NCBI GenBank assembly: GCA_020849625.1
Contig: JADLFV010000077.1
Location: forward strand, 1 to 47,215
Source: Phycisphaeraceae bacterium
GTDB lineage: Bacteria > Planctomycetota > Phycisphaerae > Phycisphaerales > Phycisphaeraceae
DNA length: 47,215 nt
Reading direction: 5' to 3'
Translations under genes and position numbers: made by a program
Shown here: positions 1 to 8,278 of the stretch, one piece after another
How positions within the stretch are numbered: position 1 is the stretch's first letter
Layout: each line of letters starts with the position of its first letter
Notes under the pieces: generated by a model
Told to the model about the DNA's origin: nothing
Seen by the model: only the letters and a program-made list of their open reading frames with translations
The model's database searches: none

Positions 1-352
1 CGTCGAAGCAGCGCTCACTCACTTGGGCCCGGTCGCGTCCGTGCCGAACGTTTTTTTCCGTTCAGGCGACTGGGGGTATTCAAGCAATTGAGCCTCATCC
101 GAAACCGGACGGCCTTCCTATAAAAGGACGCAGCGCAACGTTTGTGCGCGCCGGGGGCCTTTTTTGCCCCTTCCGAAATCGCACAAGTGCAGTCACAGTC
201 AGCAATAGAAATAATTTCGCGCGACCTTCAAAAAAATGAAAATCGCTTGCCAGCCTGTGCGCGCCTACCGCGACCACGGCCCAAAAAGAGGGTCGGCAAT
301 CCGACACCGTTGTCCATTGTTCACTGCCCCGGAATATCACTTGTTCGCTTGC
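1..352. other. Gene-free left end
   Basis: I see no convincing gene here. The reading frames that cross it lack a ribosome binding site and resemble no family I know. Two short T-rich hairpins occur (GAACG/CGTTC near 46-64 and GGGGC/GCCCC near 152-172), either of which could end transcription coming from outside the window or from the metallothionein-like gene. This is weak evidence only. Confidence 0.4.
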
Positions 353-523
353 CTACTGTTCGCAGGTACACCCGGTTCCAGTAGCACAGCCTTCACAGCA
401 GTACGTCTTGCCGTTCCGGGTGACGCCATCCGGATCCGGCCATTCGTTGCGGGGCATGCCACAGTTGGGGCAGCGGGTTGCCTTTTGGCTGGCCTGTTTC
501 TCTTGTGTCGCTTTTTCGGTCAT
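353..523 (-). CDS. Metallothionein-like small cysteine-rich protein
   Basis: A 56-residue peptide, probably a cytoplasmic metal-binding protein of the bacterial metallothionein (SmtA/BmtA) type that would sequester zinc, copper or cadmium. Seven cysteines are visible: C18 and C21 (CPNC), C42, C43 and C46 (YCCEGC), and C52 and C54 (GCTC). The stretch GKTYCCEGCATGTGCTCE resembles the 'GkxyCSexCA' signature of the family, but the usual second half is short and there are fewer cysteines than in SmtA (about nine). The start is set by a strong AAGGAG seven bases before the ATG; a longer frame reading upstream would add a basic, unlikely N-terminus. It stands alone, with about 230 bp separating it from the kinase gene upstream. 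The family call is by motif and size only; a treble-clef or zinc-ribbon peptide is the alternative. Confidence 0.7.
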   Translation of the reverse strand: MTEKATQEKQASQKATRCPNCGMPRNEWPDPDGVTRNGKTYCCEGCATGTGCTCEQ

Positions 524-757
524 GGTTGAGCTCCTTGATCTCAAGTTCAGTTTTACGGTGACGCGAAGCCTGCACATCCATGCAGATACGAACTTCACGT
601 TGCATAGATCACATTATGCGTCTCGGTGGACTGTCAACCATCAGGCATTGAATGCAATGGTGACCGGGATGTTGATGTAGAGACCTATCGGGATTAATCC
701 TTTCCGATCATCCGGCTCGCCCGATCGATGAATTTTTTCCGTCCCCGTAATTCCGGC

Positions 758-1930
758 TCAGGGTTGCAGCGAGGGATGATGTGACTGGGCCGCCTCGGAT
801 TCGGACGTGACGGTATCGGAGTGTTCCAGCAAGGATTCTGGTACGAACATCTCGCAATGGCAACCGTGATCCGGCCGGCTTTGACAGTCGAAGCGGCCGC
901 CGAGGTATTGCAGTCGCTGGCGGATGCGGAAGATTCCCAGGCTCTGTTCGGTCATGTTGTCGGGGTCGAAGCCGCGCCCCTCGTCCTTGACCACCAGGGT
1001 CAGACCTTGCCCTGGCTGGCGCATCACGTGCAGTTCGGCGCGGTTGGTGCCGGCATGTTTGACGACGTTGAACAACAATTCACGGGCCGAATCCAGCAGG
1101 AGCACCTGCACCTTTTTGGGCAGGCAGCCGACGCGCCCGTCAAAGCGTACCGTGACGTTCAGCCCATACCGCCGCTGTTTGCGTGAAGCCAGCCAGTTGA
1201 AGCACTCTTCCAGCGTGGCGTCATCGAGCAGAGGCGGATGCAGGTCTGTCGCCAGGTTGCGCGACACACTGATCGATTCGTCGATCAGATCCTGGATCTG
1301 GCGGTCGTCCTGGCACTGTTCGCTTCTACTGCGCAGATGCAGGTGCATCTTGGTGGCCACGAGCAACTGCTGCAGATGATCGTGCAGGATGCGGGCGATC
1401 CTTTTACGTTCCTCGTGCTCGGCCTCAGTGAGCTGCAGGCCCAGGCGCTGCAGTTGATCGGCCTGATGGCGCAGATCATCGTTGAGGCGACTCAGATGAT
1501 GCAGCAGATCGCGGACCTCGTACTGGCGTCGTCGCGTTTCGATCGCCGAGCGGACGACGGACACCAGCGAGCGGGCTGACAGAGGCCGGCGAAGCAGGGT
1601 GATGCCCGGCCGATCGGGCAGTGTTCCGGGCAGTCGGCTGTGCGAGGGCGACTCCAGGAGGATGAGGGGATGTTCGGACCAATCGGGCTGCTGTTGCAGG
1701 GCCTGGGTCAGTCGGTTGATGGCCTGTGTGCCCAAGGCCTCTTCCACCATGAGCAGCGGACCGCAATCCTCGCGGCCGATTTTTTCCAGTGCGCTTTCTA
1801 CTGAACAGATCAATCCGGGAATGGCAGCCTCTTCCAGGGCCTGGATGATGAGCCGGGCATCGCGGCCGAAGGGGGCGCACACGTGCACCGTGAGGTCATG
1901 CCGGGCGGGAACTTCGTCTGGGCAAGTCAT
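758..1930 (-). CDS. Histidine kinase with N-terminal pseudo-receiver domain (NarL/DesK-type)
   Basis: A soluble 390-residue sensor kinase. Residues about 12-130 form a receiver-like domain, but the usual phospho-acceptor region reads LLMVEEAL, with Glu where Asp is expected, so it is probably a pseudo-receiver. A coiled coil (about 135-172) leads into a HisKA_3 dimerisation domain with the phosphorylatable His183 in RILHDHLQQLL, then a HATPase_c domain (about 275-375) with an N-box (ELLFNVVKHAG) and a G-box (DEGRGFDPD). HisKA_3 kinases normally pair with LuxR/NarL-type regulators, and one is encoded at 9220-9906. Its ATG overlaps the stop of the KaiC-like gene (ATGA), so the two are almost certainly co-translated. 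No transmembrane segment is seen. The kinase assignment is firm; the signal is unknown. Confidence 0.9.
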   Translation of the reverse strand: MTCPDEVPARHDLTVHVCAPFGRDARLIIQALEEAAIPGLICSVESALEKIGREDCGPLLMVEEALGTQAINRLTQALQQQPDWSEHPLILLESPSHSRLPGTLPDRPGITLLRRPLSARSLVSVVRSAIETRRRQYEVRDLLHHLSRLNDDLRHQADQLQRLGLQLTEAEHEERKRIARILHDHLQQLLVATKMHLHLRSRSEQCQDDRQIQDLIDESISVSRNLATDLHPPLLDDATLEECFNWLASRKQRRYGLNVTVRFDGRVGCLPKKVQVLLLDSARELLFNVVKHAGTNRAELHVMRQPGQGLTLVVKDEGRGFDPDNMTEQSLGIFRIRQRLQYLGGRFDCQSRPDHGCHCEMFVPESLLEHSDTVTSESEAAQSHHPSLQP

Positions 1931-3447
1931 GGCGAGTTCTCCGCGTCGGTCAGCCCTCGGTCATCCATGAGCCGGCTGGTGTGCCCATTATAGACCGGCT
2001 GACCCGCCAGCACCCCGGTGAAATCGGTCAGCGGCTGGCCGATTTGAATCCCATGAGGTCCGATCTGCAATTCGCGAATGGCGTTCTCATGGCGGCCATG
2101 TCGCTTCTTGAGCACAGCGATACAACGGCGCCATTGGCCGTCGGTTTCAAAGTGCCGTGCCATCAGGACGGTGTCGGCGATGTAGCTGGCATCCACAGCC
2201 GTATCCGCCACTGCACCGATCCCGTGGGTAGCCACGATCATCAGCGTCAGCACGCCCCGCGATCCCAGATAGCTGAGCAGCTCGTGCAACTGGACCATCA
2301 ACTCGCGTTGCTCACCAACGGAATTGAAGTAGCCGGTGATGCTGTCGATGACCATGATGCGGACGTGATTTTTTTCGACGACGGTGCGGGCGATCTGGGC
2401 GAATTGAGCGGGAGAGAGGTCGCCCACGTTGAACTCCCGCAGGTCCACCAGCCCCTGTTCGATGTAGCGGGGCATGGGCATGTTCAGGCCGTGGGCCCGG
2501 TGGAGGAACACTTCCTTGCGTTCATCGAAGCAGAAGACAGCGGAACGATCACCGCGTTCGGCGGCGGTCTGCACGTAGAGGCTGGCCAGGGTGCTCTTGC
2601 CGGCGCCGGTGGTGCCGGAGATGAGGCAGGCGGTGCCGGTTTCCAGGCCGCCGCCCAGCATCTGGTCCAGGGCCTGGTTTCCACTGGGCACGACGTTCCA
2701 CTGATTGCTGGGATTGACGCCACTGTCCAGCTTCAGCCGCGGAAACAGTTCAATGCCGCCTTTACGGATGTGCAGGTCATGGTAGCCGCCGTGGAATTCA
2801 ACGCAGCGCATCTTGGGTATGAGCAGGTGACGGCGGAGGGGCCCGTAGGGCGGCACGTGCATGCTCAGGTTGATGACACCGTGGACCGTGGTTTCCAACA
2901 AGTTCGTTTGTAACTGCGTCTTGCCCAGCGTGAACAGGGCGGTGCAGTTCAACTCGCGCAGCTTGCGCTTCAGGCGCAGCATCTGACGGAGCAACTGGTG
3001 GGGGTTTTCCACCAGCACTTCCAGTTCGCTGATCGAGTCGAGCACGAACCGCTGCGGTCGGTGCTCTTCCAAAACGCGCAGCAGGGCGTCGGTGGCTTCC
3101 GTCAATTCGACTTCAGAAGTCGTAAAGACGGATTGTTCCGCGGCGGCCTCTTCGTGAATCGCCGGATTCTGTTCGATCAGAGTGACACCATCCAGCGACC
3201 AGCCGTGGGCTTCGGCCATCAGTCGGATGTCCTGTTCGGTTTGCAGCAAAGTGGCGTAGAGCACGCGCTGGCCGCGGCGGGCGCCATCCATCAGGAAGTG
3301 CATGCAAAGAGTGCTCTTGCCTGTGCCGGGATCGCCGCAGACCAGGTGAATCCGGTTTTGCACAAAACCGCCCCCGAGGATGTAATCGAGCCCAGCCAAA
3401 CCCGAAGGAGTTCGCGGCACGCCGGAATTTGATTGTTCACTGCTCAC
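1927..3447 (-). CDS. KaiC-like double RecA-domain ATPase
   Basis: A circadian-clock KaiC-family protein of about 506 residues with two RecA-like ATPase domains. Walker A motifs are GDPGTGKST (about 38-46) and GTTGAGKST (about 278-286); Walker B strands are RFVLDS and RIMVIDS. In the first domain the catalytic Glu pair of cyanobacterial KaiC is replaced (YATLLQTEQD), while the second keeps an acidic pair (CFDERKE). The region equivalent to the KaiC Ser431/Thr432 autophosphorylation site reads ASYIADT, keeping Ser but with Tyr for Thr. I chose the GTG at 3447, with AGGA six bases upstream and the family-typical start 'SSEQ'; an in-frame GTG at 3507 would add 20 residues without a good ribosome site. 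No kaiA or kaiB is seen. It is coupled by ATGA to a histidine kinase, so it probably acts as a signalling ATPase for that kinase rather than as a clock. Confidence 0.9.
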   Translation of the reverse strand: MSSEQSNSGVPRTPSGLAGLDYILGGGFVQNRIHLVCGDPGTGKSTLCMHFLMDGARRGQRVLYATLLQTEQDIRLMAEAHGWSLDGVTLIEQNPAIHEEAAAEQSVFTTSEVELTEATDALLRVLEEHRPQRFVLDSISELEVLVENPHQLLRQMLRLKRKLRELNCTALFTLGKTQLQTNLLETTVHGVINLSMHVPPYGPLRRHLLIPKMRCVEFHGGYHDLHIRKGGIELFPRLKLDSGVNPSNQWNVVPSGNQALDQMLGGGLETGTACLISGTTGAGKSTLASLYVQTAAERGDRSAVFCFDERKEVFLHRAHGLNMPMPRYIEQGLVDLREFNVGDLSPAQFAQIARTVVEKNHVRIMVIDSITGYFNSVGEQRELMVQLHELLSYLGSRGVLTLMIVATHGIGAVADTAVDASYIADTVLMARHFETDGQWRRCIAVLKKRHGRHENAIRELQIGPHGIQIGQPLTDFTGVLAGQPVYNGHTSRLMDDRGLTDAENSP

Positions 3448-3610
3448 GAGCAGTCCTAAAATGTCGATATTCTGCTTGATCTCATCCAGCCATACTGCTG
3501 GTCTCACCGGGCTTGTAGAATACCGTTCATCCCAGTGGTGGACATAGGAAAATCCCCCATATATGTGAAGATAGTGAAGTTAGTCGTCCGCAGCATGGTT
3601 TTTACGAGCC

Positions 3611-3640
3611 GCGACTGTAAGGGAGCGGTTTTCCAGTCGC
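3611..3640 (-). terminator. Possible weak terminator hairpin
   Basis: A perfect 7-bp inverted repeat (GCGACTG and CAGTCGC) with a 16-nt loop lies just past the stop of the dCache hybrid kinase on the minus strand. There is no T-run, so it could equally be a protein-binding site in front of the KaiC-like gene. Confidence 0.3.
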
Positions 3641-3655
3641 AGAAAACGTGGCGAT

Positions 3656-5977
3656 TTATCGGACTGCCGCTACGTCACGGTGATGGCACGTACGGCGTTG
3701 AAACAACGCTATGAGTTGCTCGAAGTCGGGCGGTTTGATGATGTGCTCGTCAAAGCCGGAGCGCAGCGCGGCTTCCTGATCGTGGGGCTGCCCGTAGCCG
3801 GTGACCGCCACGAGATAGATGTCACTCCAATCCGGATTGGCCCGGATGCGATTCGCCAATCCGTAGCCGTCCATGCCCGGCATGGAGATATCGGAAAAAA
3901 CAATCTGCGGGGGTTCCTCCGCCATCATCCGCAAAGCTTCAGCGCCGCCGGCGGCCACCCGCACGTCATGGCCCAGCCTGCGGAGGATCTCGGCAAACAG
4001 ATTCGCCACCAGCGGCGTGTCATCGACCACCAGCACGTTGAACCGCAAACTGGGCGGCTGCATCTCTTGAGTGTCAGTCGATGACGGAGCCGGTGCTTCG
4101 ATGGTGCACAGCGTGATGGTGAATCGGCTGCCCTTGCCGGGCCCATCACTATGGGCCTCGATAGTTCCGCCGTGCAGCGACACCAGATGTCTGGCCAGCG
4201 ACAGTCCCAGCCCCAGGCCTTCCCGGCCGGGTTCGCCGGCATGGGTATAGGGTTCGAACAGTTTCGCGCGGGACTGGTCATCCATGCCGGCCCCGGTGTC
4301 GCTCACGATGATGGCAGCCTTCCGATCGACCTGGTCGTGCGTCAGAGCAAGGTGGACGCTATCGCCGGCAGTGGTGAACTGGTACGCGTTGTGCAACAAG
4401 TTGGCAACCACCTGGCTCAGCCGCGCCCGATCGCCCTCGACCCAGACGGGTTTGTCGGGCAACGACAGCTTGAGGTTGCATGAATTCTCGCGGATCATCG
4501 GTTCCCATTCTTCCGCGGCTTCACGCAGCAAGACGGTCAGGTCGAATTTGTCCGTCTGGAGCACCAGTCGGCCATGATTGATGCGTGAGATATCCAGCAG
4601 GTCATTGACCAGGCGTGTCATCTGCCGCGTCTGGCGTGCGATCAGGTCCGCTGCCTTCCGCGTCTGGGGATTCAACTCACCTTGCCCGGGCCAGAGCGCC
4701 GCGGCGTGAGCGATCGTCATCAGGGGATTGCGCAACTCATGGCCCAACAGGGACAGAAAATCATCCTTGCGTTGATTCTCGTGCTCGGCCTGAGCGCGGA
4801 GCGCCTGGGCGGTATTCAGTTTTTCGCGTTGTTCGTTGCGGAGGCGGACGGCATTGGCGGCAATATCCAGGGCCCGCCGCAGCTCCAGCACCTCGCGCAC
4901 GTGGGTCGGCGGCAAGTCAACGGTGGCGCCCTGCTGCACGTGCTCGGCCGAATGCGCCAGGGCCGAAAGAGGGGCCGATATGCGACGGGCCACAAATGTG
5001 GCAAGCGTGATCGCCGCCACAACCAGGCATGAAGCGCCCAGAATCCACGCCAGCAGCGATTGCCTGGCCATTTGCTGCACCAGGCCCGACGGAGCCATGA
5101 CCACGCTGGTCCACCCGGTTCGCGGCGATCGATTCCAGGCGATGAATTCCTCTTCACCCGATGCCGAGTGCGAGATCCCCGAACCGCTCGTGGCTCGACG
5201 GATCATCTGTAGGATCGCGGGCGCCGTTTGCCGACCCAGGTAGTTTTCGATGTCGCTGCTGCGGGCGACGATGCGCCCATTCGGATCGATCACCATCGTC
5301 TGCCACGGTTGGGGGCGTACGTGTTGATTGAGCAACTGCGAGAAGGTGTCGGGGAACATGACCAAGGTCAGAACGTAGGGCGTCGTTTGATCGTGCACCA
5401 CCGGCATGTCGATGGTGACGACCGGACGGCCGGCCGAGAGTGACACGAAGAGATGCGAATAGACCGGCCGGCGCGTGGCGAAGGCCTCCTGCACCGTCAC
5501 GGGATTGCCGACGGGAAGTCCCTGCGGGTCGTCAGCGGGCGCCGGTCTGGACTGCGTGAAAGGATTGGGCAGGGCGTCGCCGAACGGGCGCATCGTGTTG
5601 AAAATCTGCTGGCCGGTGGGATCGAACAAGACGATGAAGTCGCCGTGGCTTTTGTCCAGCACATTGCGACACAAGTCATAATGAGCCTTTAATTCGCCCT
5701 GAGTAAGAAGCGGAGACTGCGCCAGCGTCTTGAGCATGGCCTCCATGGTGCCCCATTCGCCGTCCACCCCTAGAGACAGCGCCCCGGCCGTGCTTTGCAG
5801 ACCGGATTCGCGCACCTGCTGCTGCATGTCCCAAAACCGCTGCAGCATTAACACCGTCAGCACCAGCAGTGGAAGCAGCGAAGCCAGCACTACGACAAGC
5901 AGATACCACTTCAGCGACCATGATCGCTCACGATGTGTGGCGTCGGTCAGTTTGCCGGCATCTTGATGCATGATCAC
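3656..5977 (-). CDS. Membrane hybrid sensor histidine kinase (dCache-HAMP-HisKA-HATPase-REC)
   Basis: A 773-residue inner-membrane hybrid kinase. Transmembrane helix 1 is at about 24-46 and helix 2 at about 308-330; between them is a periplasmic domain of about 260 residues that resembles a double-Cache ligand sensor. A HAMP-like linker (about 330-385) and coiled coil follow, then HisKA with His413 in LLGHELRNPL, HATPase_c (about 510-625; N-box NLLHNAYQF, G1 SDTGAGMDD, G2 GLGLGLSLA), and a C-terminal receiver with VVDD and phospho-acceptor Asp696 in FSDISMPGMDG. The start is GTG at 5977, with an in-frame ATG two codons later that is equally plausible. It lies alone on the minus strand, divergent from the PEP-CTERM gene. 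All catalytic residues look intact. The ligand cannot be read from the sequence. Confidence 0.93.
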   Translation of the reverse strand: MIMHQDAGKLTDATHRERSWSLKWYLLVVVLASLLPLLVLTVLMLQRFWDMQQQVRESGLQSTAGALSLGVDGEWGTMEAMLKTLAQSPLLTQGELKAHYDLCRNVLDKSHGDFIVLFDPTGQQIFNTMRPFGDALPNPFTQSRPAPADDPQGLPVGNPVTVQEAFATRRPVYSHLFVSLSAGRPVVTIDMPVVHDQTTPYVLTLVMFPDTFSQLLNQHVRPQPWQTMVIDPNGRIVARSSDIENYLGRQTAPAILQMIRRATSGSGISHSASGEEEFIAWNRSPRTGWTSVVMAPSGLVQQMARQSLLAWILGASCLVVAAITLATFVARRISAPLSALAHSAEHVQQGATVDLPPTHVREVLELRRALDIAANAVRLRNEQREKLNTAQALRAQAEHENQRKDDFLSLLGHELRNPLMTIAHAAALWPGQGELNPQTRKAADLIARQTRQMTRLVNDLLDISRINHGRLVLQTDKFDLTVLLREAAEEWEPMIRENSCNLKLSLPDKPVWVEGDRARLSQVVANLLHNAYQFTTAGDSVHLALTHDQVDRKAAIIVSDTGAGMDDQSRAKLFEPYTHAGEPGREGLGLGLSLARHLVSLHGGTIEAHSDGPGKGSRFTITLCTIEAPAPSSTDTQEMQPPSLRFNVLVVDDTPLVANLFAEILRRLGHDVRVAAGGAEALRMMAEEPPQIVFSDISMPGMDGYGLANRIRANPDWSDIYLVAVTGYGQPHDQEAALRSGFDEHIIKPPDFEQLIALFQRRTCHHRDVAAVR

Positions 5978-6326
5978 CCACGTACACAGAGACTGTGAAC
6001 AATTTAGCTATTATCACGGTCCAGGGACCAGGAAGAATCGGGGAAAGACGGTTAGCCGGTTAAGGAAATCCCTTAACCGAGGTGGCGGCGGCAACCAGAC
6101 AGGATTGAGCGAAGCAGGCCATGGCGGCGTCCAAACCAGCCGCCGGTGCCGGCCGCAGGACAATATCAGGCTTATCCCGATGTTGTGACCACACAGCCGT
6201 CAGTAGCATGCAACCGTGCGTTGATAAGGAGGCGCACCTTCAGGGGTTGCCGCGTGCGCAGCCCGAGATGGCCCACGATGGGGGTCATCCGTCTTGCTGG
6301 TACAAACTAACCGTGCGAGGTGAATT
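5978..6326. other. Divergent intergenic region with operator-like dyad
   Basis: No gene is seen between the divergent hybrid kinase and PEP-CTERM genes. The region holds the perfect 9-bp dyad listed separately (6057-6079). At 6226-6232 it also has an AAGGAGG, a perfect match to the 16S anti-Shine-Dalgarno, with no ATG or GTG at a usable distance. Promoters for both flanking genes should be here, but I cannot name a convincing -35/-10 pair. Confidence 0.5.
6057..6079. promoter_or_regulatory. 9-bp perfect inverted repeat, possible operator
   Basis: CGGTTAAGG and CCTTAACCG are separated by 5 nt (AAATC), making a 23-bp symmetrical site about 80 bp upstream of the hybrid kinase start and 250 bp upstream of the PEP-CTERM gene. 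It has no following T-run on either strand, so a regulator binding site is more likely than a terminator. Confidence 0.45.
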
Positions 6327-7028
6327 ATGTGTTGTTTAAGGGTGTGCGGGCAAAGCCACAGGCTTTGTGGTCTTACATCGCTGGTCACATTATTGGTTGC
6401 TTGCTCGCTGCAGGCGGCAATCATGACGGACATTCAAGTTCCGGCGCCGGGAGAGGACACACACGCGGAGATATTTTCGCAGCTCTACGGCGGCACGTTC
6501 AGTGTCACCGACAGTGTGAGCTTCACCAATGGTGCGATCACCGCACAGCGTGTGGATGATGAAAACGATCTGTTATTCAGTGGTGAGATGTTCGACGCCG
6601 AGAGCCAGGCGGTCTTTGCAACGCGTAGCCAGACATTTGGATACATGCCCGGGGCAAGCGGCGGCACGTTCCAGCAACTGATCGCAGTGACGGGAAACCA
6701 ATACAACGTCAGCGGCGCAGTAGCGAACATGCAGGTGAACGCCCCTATCCGTTTGGCGCGCATGGACAACGACTACCTGGTTACCAGCCAACCCTCGGAC
6801 AACAGCGATGGCCTTGACCACATGATCACCTATTCCATCCAGGGCTTGAACACAACGCAGCAGGTGATGGTGATCTTTTTCGAGGACCTGCCGCAGCAGG
6901 ACAGTTTCGCGGATTTCGATTACAACGACCTGGTAGTCGAGCTGCGCTTGGCGGAGATTCCTGAGCCGGGCACGATCAGCATGCTGGCCGGACTAGTCCT
7001 CATGGTGATGCCCCGCCGCCTGCGCTGA
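6327..7028 (+). CDS. PEP-CTERM protein with DUF4114-like domain
   Basis: A secreted protein of 233 residues. The N-terminus has a signal peptide (hydrophobic LTSLVTLLVACSLQA, predicted cleavage near residue 31). The body has the DUF4114-type motif FFEDLPQQDSFADFDYNDLV, which in related proteins is a putative metal-binding or surface module. The C-terminus is a classical tripartite exosortase signal: IPEPG, a hydrophobic stretch (TISMLAGLVLMVM) and a basic tail (PRRLR). The protein is therefore expected to be exported, recognised by an exosortase and displayed at the cell surface or in the extracellular matrix. GAGGTG four bases before the ATG supports the start. A perfect hairpin (CAAAGCC/GGCTTTG) lies in the first codons. 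The exosortase itself is not in the window. Confidence 0.85.
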   Translation: MCCLRVCGQSHRLCGLTSLVTLLVACSLQAAIMTDIQVPAPGEDTHAEIFSQLYGGTFSVTDSVSFTNGAITAQRVDDENDLLFSGEMFDAESQAVFATRSQTFGYMPGASGGTFQQLIAVTGNQYNVSGAVANMQVNAPIRLARMDNDYLVTSQPSDNSDGLDHMITYSIQGLNTTQQVMVIFFEDLPQQDSFADFDYNDLVVELRLAEIPEPGTISMLAGLVLMVMPRRLR

Positions 7029-7451
7029 GGGGCGTTGCGCCAGCAGCCCTGCCGGGGTGCACGAGGGTTGCCCGAATTGATTCCGAAGCGCCGCGACGCG
7101 GAATGAACAAGAGTCATCGTGGCGTTGGGGCCATCTCAGAAGTATGCGTGGTGAACGACCCGGAAAACAGGGCCGGGGATGTTCAATCCATCGCCGGTAT
7201 TGTTTGTTGGGCAACGCACCCAGGAGCGTTTGGGGGATGGCCGGATACCTGAATATTCAAGGGATTTCTAAGATCGTTGGTGAATCGTTCGTGACCACGT
7301 CCGGTCAAATGCTGTGTCGGCATGGCAGGTGATGAACGGAAGGAAGTGCAAATACGATGGCCCACGCAAGATCGACACTTTAGGATTTCAAACTCGAAGT
7401 TATGTGAGGGTTTTTGAAATGGACCGACCTCAAAAGAGAAAGGATTTCACC
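7029..7451. other. Intergenic region between the two sorted surface proteins
   Basis: No convincing gene is seen in these 423 bp. A short inverted repeat (ATTCCG/CGGAAT, 7080-7104) lies about 50 bp past the PEP-CTERM stop and could be a weak transcription end. The next gene has its own ribosome site, so an independent promoter is likely, but I see no clear sigma-70 or sigma-54 boxes. Confidence 0.4.
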
Positions 7452-8183
7452 ATGAGAAAAGTCAAGACTCTGGCTTGGGCAGTGACTGTTGCTTTCACGG
7501 CGGGCGTCGCCAACGCGGCGACCGTCGGGATGAATATTTATAACAGCACCAAAGCCGGCGGCACCAACACCGCTGCTACCGAGGTCGAGGTTCGGGTCTG
7601 GGACATGGGAAGTGAGTACAAATTCACATTCATTAACAACTCTTCGATCCAGTCCTCGATCAACAAGCTGCACTTCGACAATAGTCTCTCCGGCATGCTC
7701 GGCGAAATGACCGCCGCCAACACCAGTGCGGGCGTTCTTTTCGATCAGGCCAGCAACACCAACGACCCGCCCTTCGGTGAAGACATTGGCTGGAGCGGCA
7801 GCCTCGTTGTCGGCCGTTCTGTCGGCGCCACCGACGCCGAGAAGATCGACAACGGCATTGCCCACGGCGGCAAGGAAATCCTGGTCATCAAATTCACCAA
7901 GATCGGCGGCACTCTGGCGAACGTGCTGGATCTGCTGCAGAATACCGGCGGCATCGCGGCTCACCTGGTTGATCTTGAAGGCAACGGACTGAAAACCAAT
8001 GTGGACTTGAGCACCTTCGACGGTTCGCTGGATCCTGATGCTGTCGACAATAATCCCCCCACACAGTCACTGCCAACGCCTACTTCCGCGATGGCCGGAT
8101 TGGCCCTGATGAGTGTTCTGGTATCCCGACGCAAGCGCTTCGGGACTGGCAGGAGCGAACGCGGAACTGCTCGCAGTGCTTGA
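7452..8183 (+). CDS. Secreted protein with PTP-type (PEP-CTERM-like) sorting tail
   Basis: A 243-residue exported protein of unknown function. It has an N-terminal signal peptide (MRKVKTLAWAVTVAFTAG, cleavage after ANA), a Thr/Asn/Gly-rich body, and a C-terminus with a PEP-CTERM layout: LPTPTSAMAGLALMSVLV followed by SRRKR. The motif is PTP rather than PEP, a form I associate with Phycisphaerae proteins. The tail continues 17 residues past the arginine cluster, which is unusual for a sorting signal. AAAGGA seven bases before the ATG fixes the start; a longer frame upstream has no ribosome site. It may be a structural matrix or autolysin-like surface protein, but no catalytic motif is visible. 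Confidence 0.75.
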   Translation: MRKVKTLAWAVTVAFTAGVANAATVGMNIYNSTKAGGTNTAATEVEVRVWDMGSEYKFTFINNSSIQSSINKLHFDNSLSGMLGEMTAANTSAGVLFDQASNTNDPPFGEDIGWSGSLVVGRSVGATDAEKIDNGIAHGGKEILVIKFTKIGGTLANVLDLLQNTGGIAAHLVDLEGNGLKTNVDLSTFDGSLDPDAVDNNPPTQSLPTPTSAMAGLALMSVLVSRRKRFGTGRSERGTARSA

Positions 8184-8278
8184 GAAGTCGAACCAGACAC
8201 GAAGAGGTGATTGAGTGGACTGCTCGTCCGGCGCACGTTGTGCCGGAAACCTCAATCCAGATTAAAAGGAGTTTTGAC

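Noticed and set aside
6290..6380. Cyclic-di-GMP riboswitch near the PEP-CTERM start
   Set aside because: A GCAAAGCC-like string and hairpin are present, but the conserved GEMM core and tetraloop-receptor elements are missing, and the string lies inside the coding sequence.
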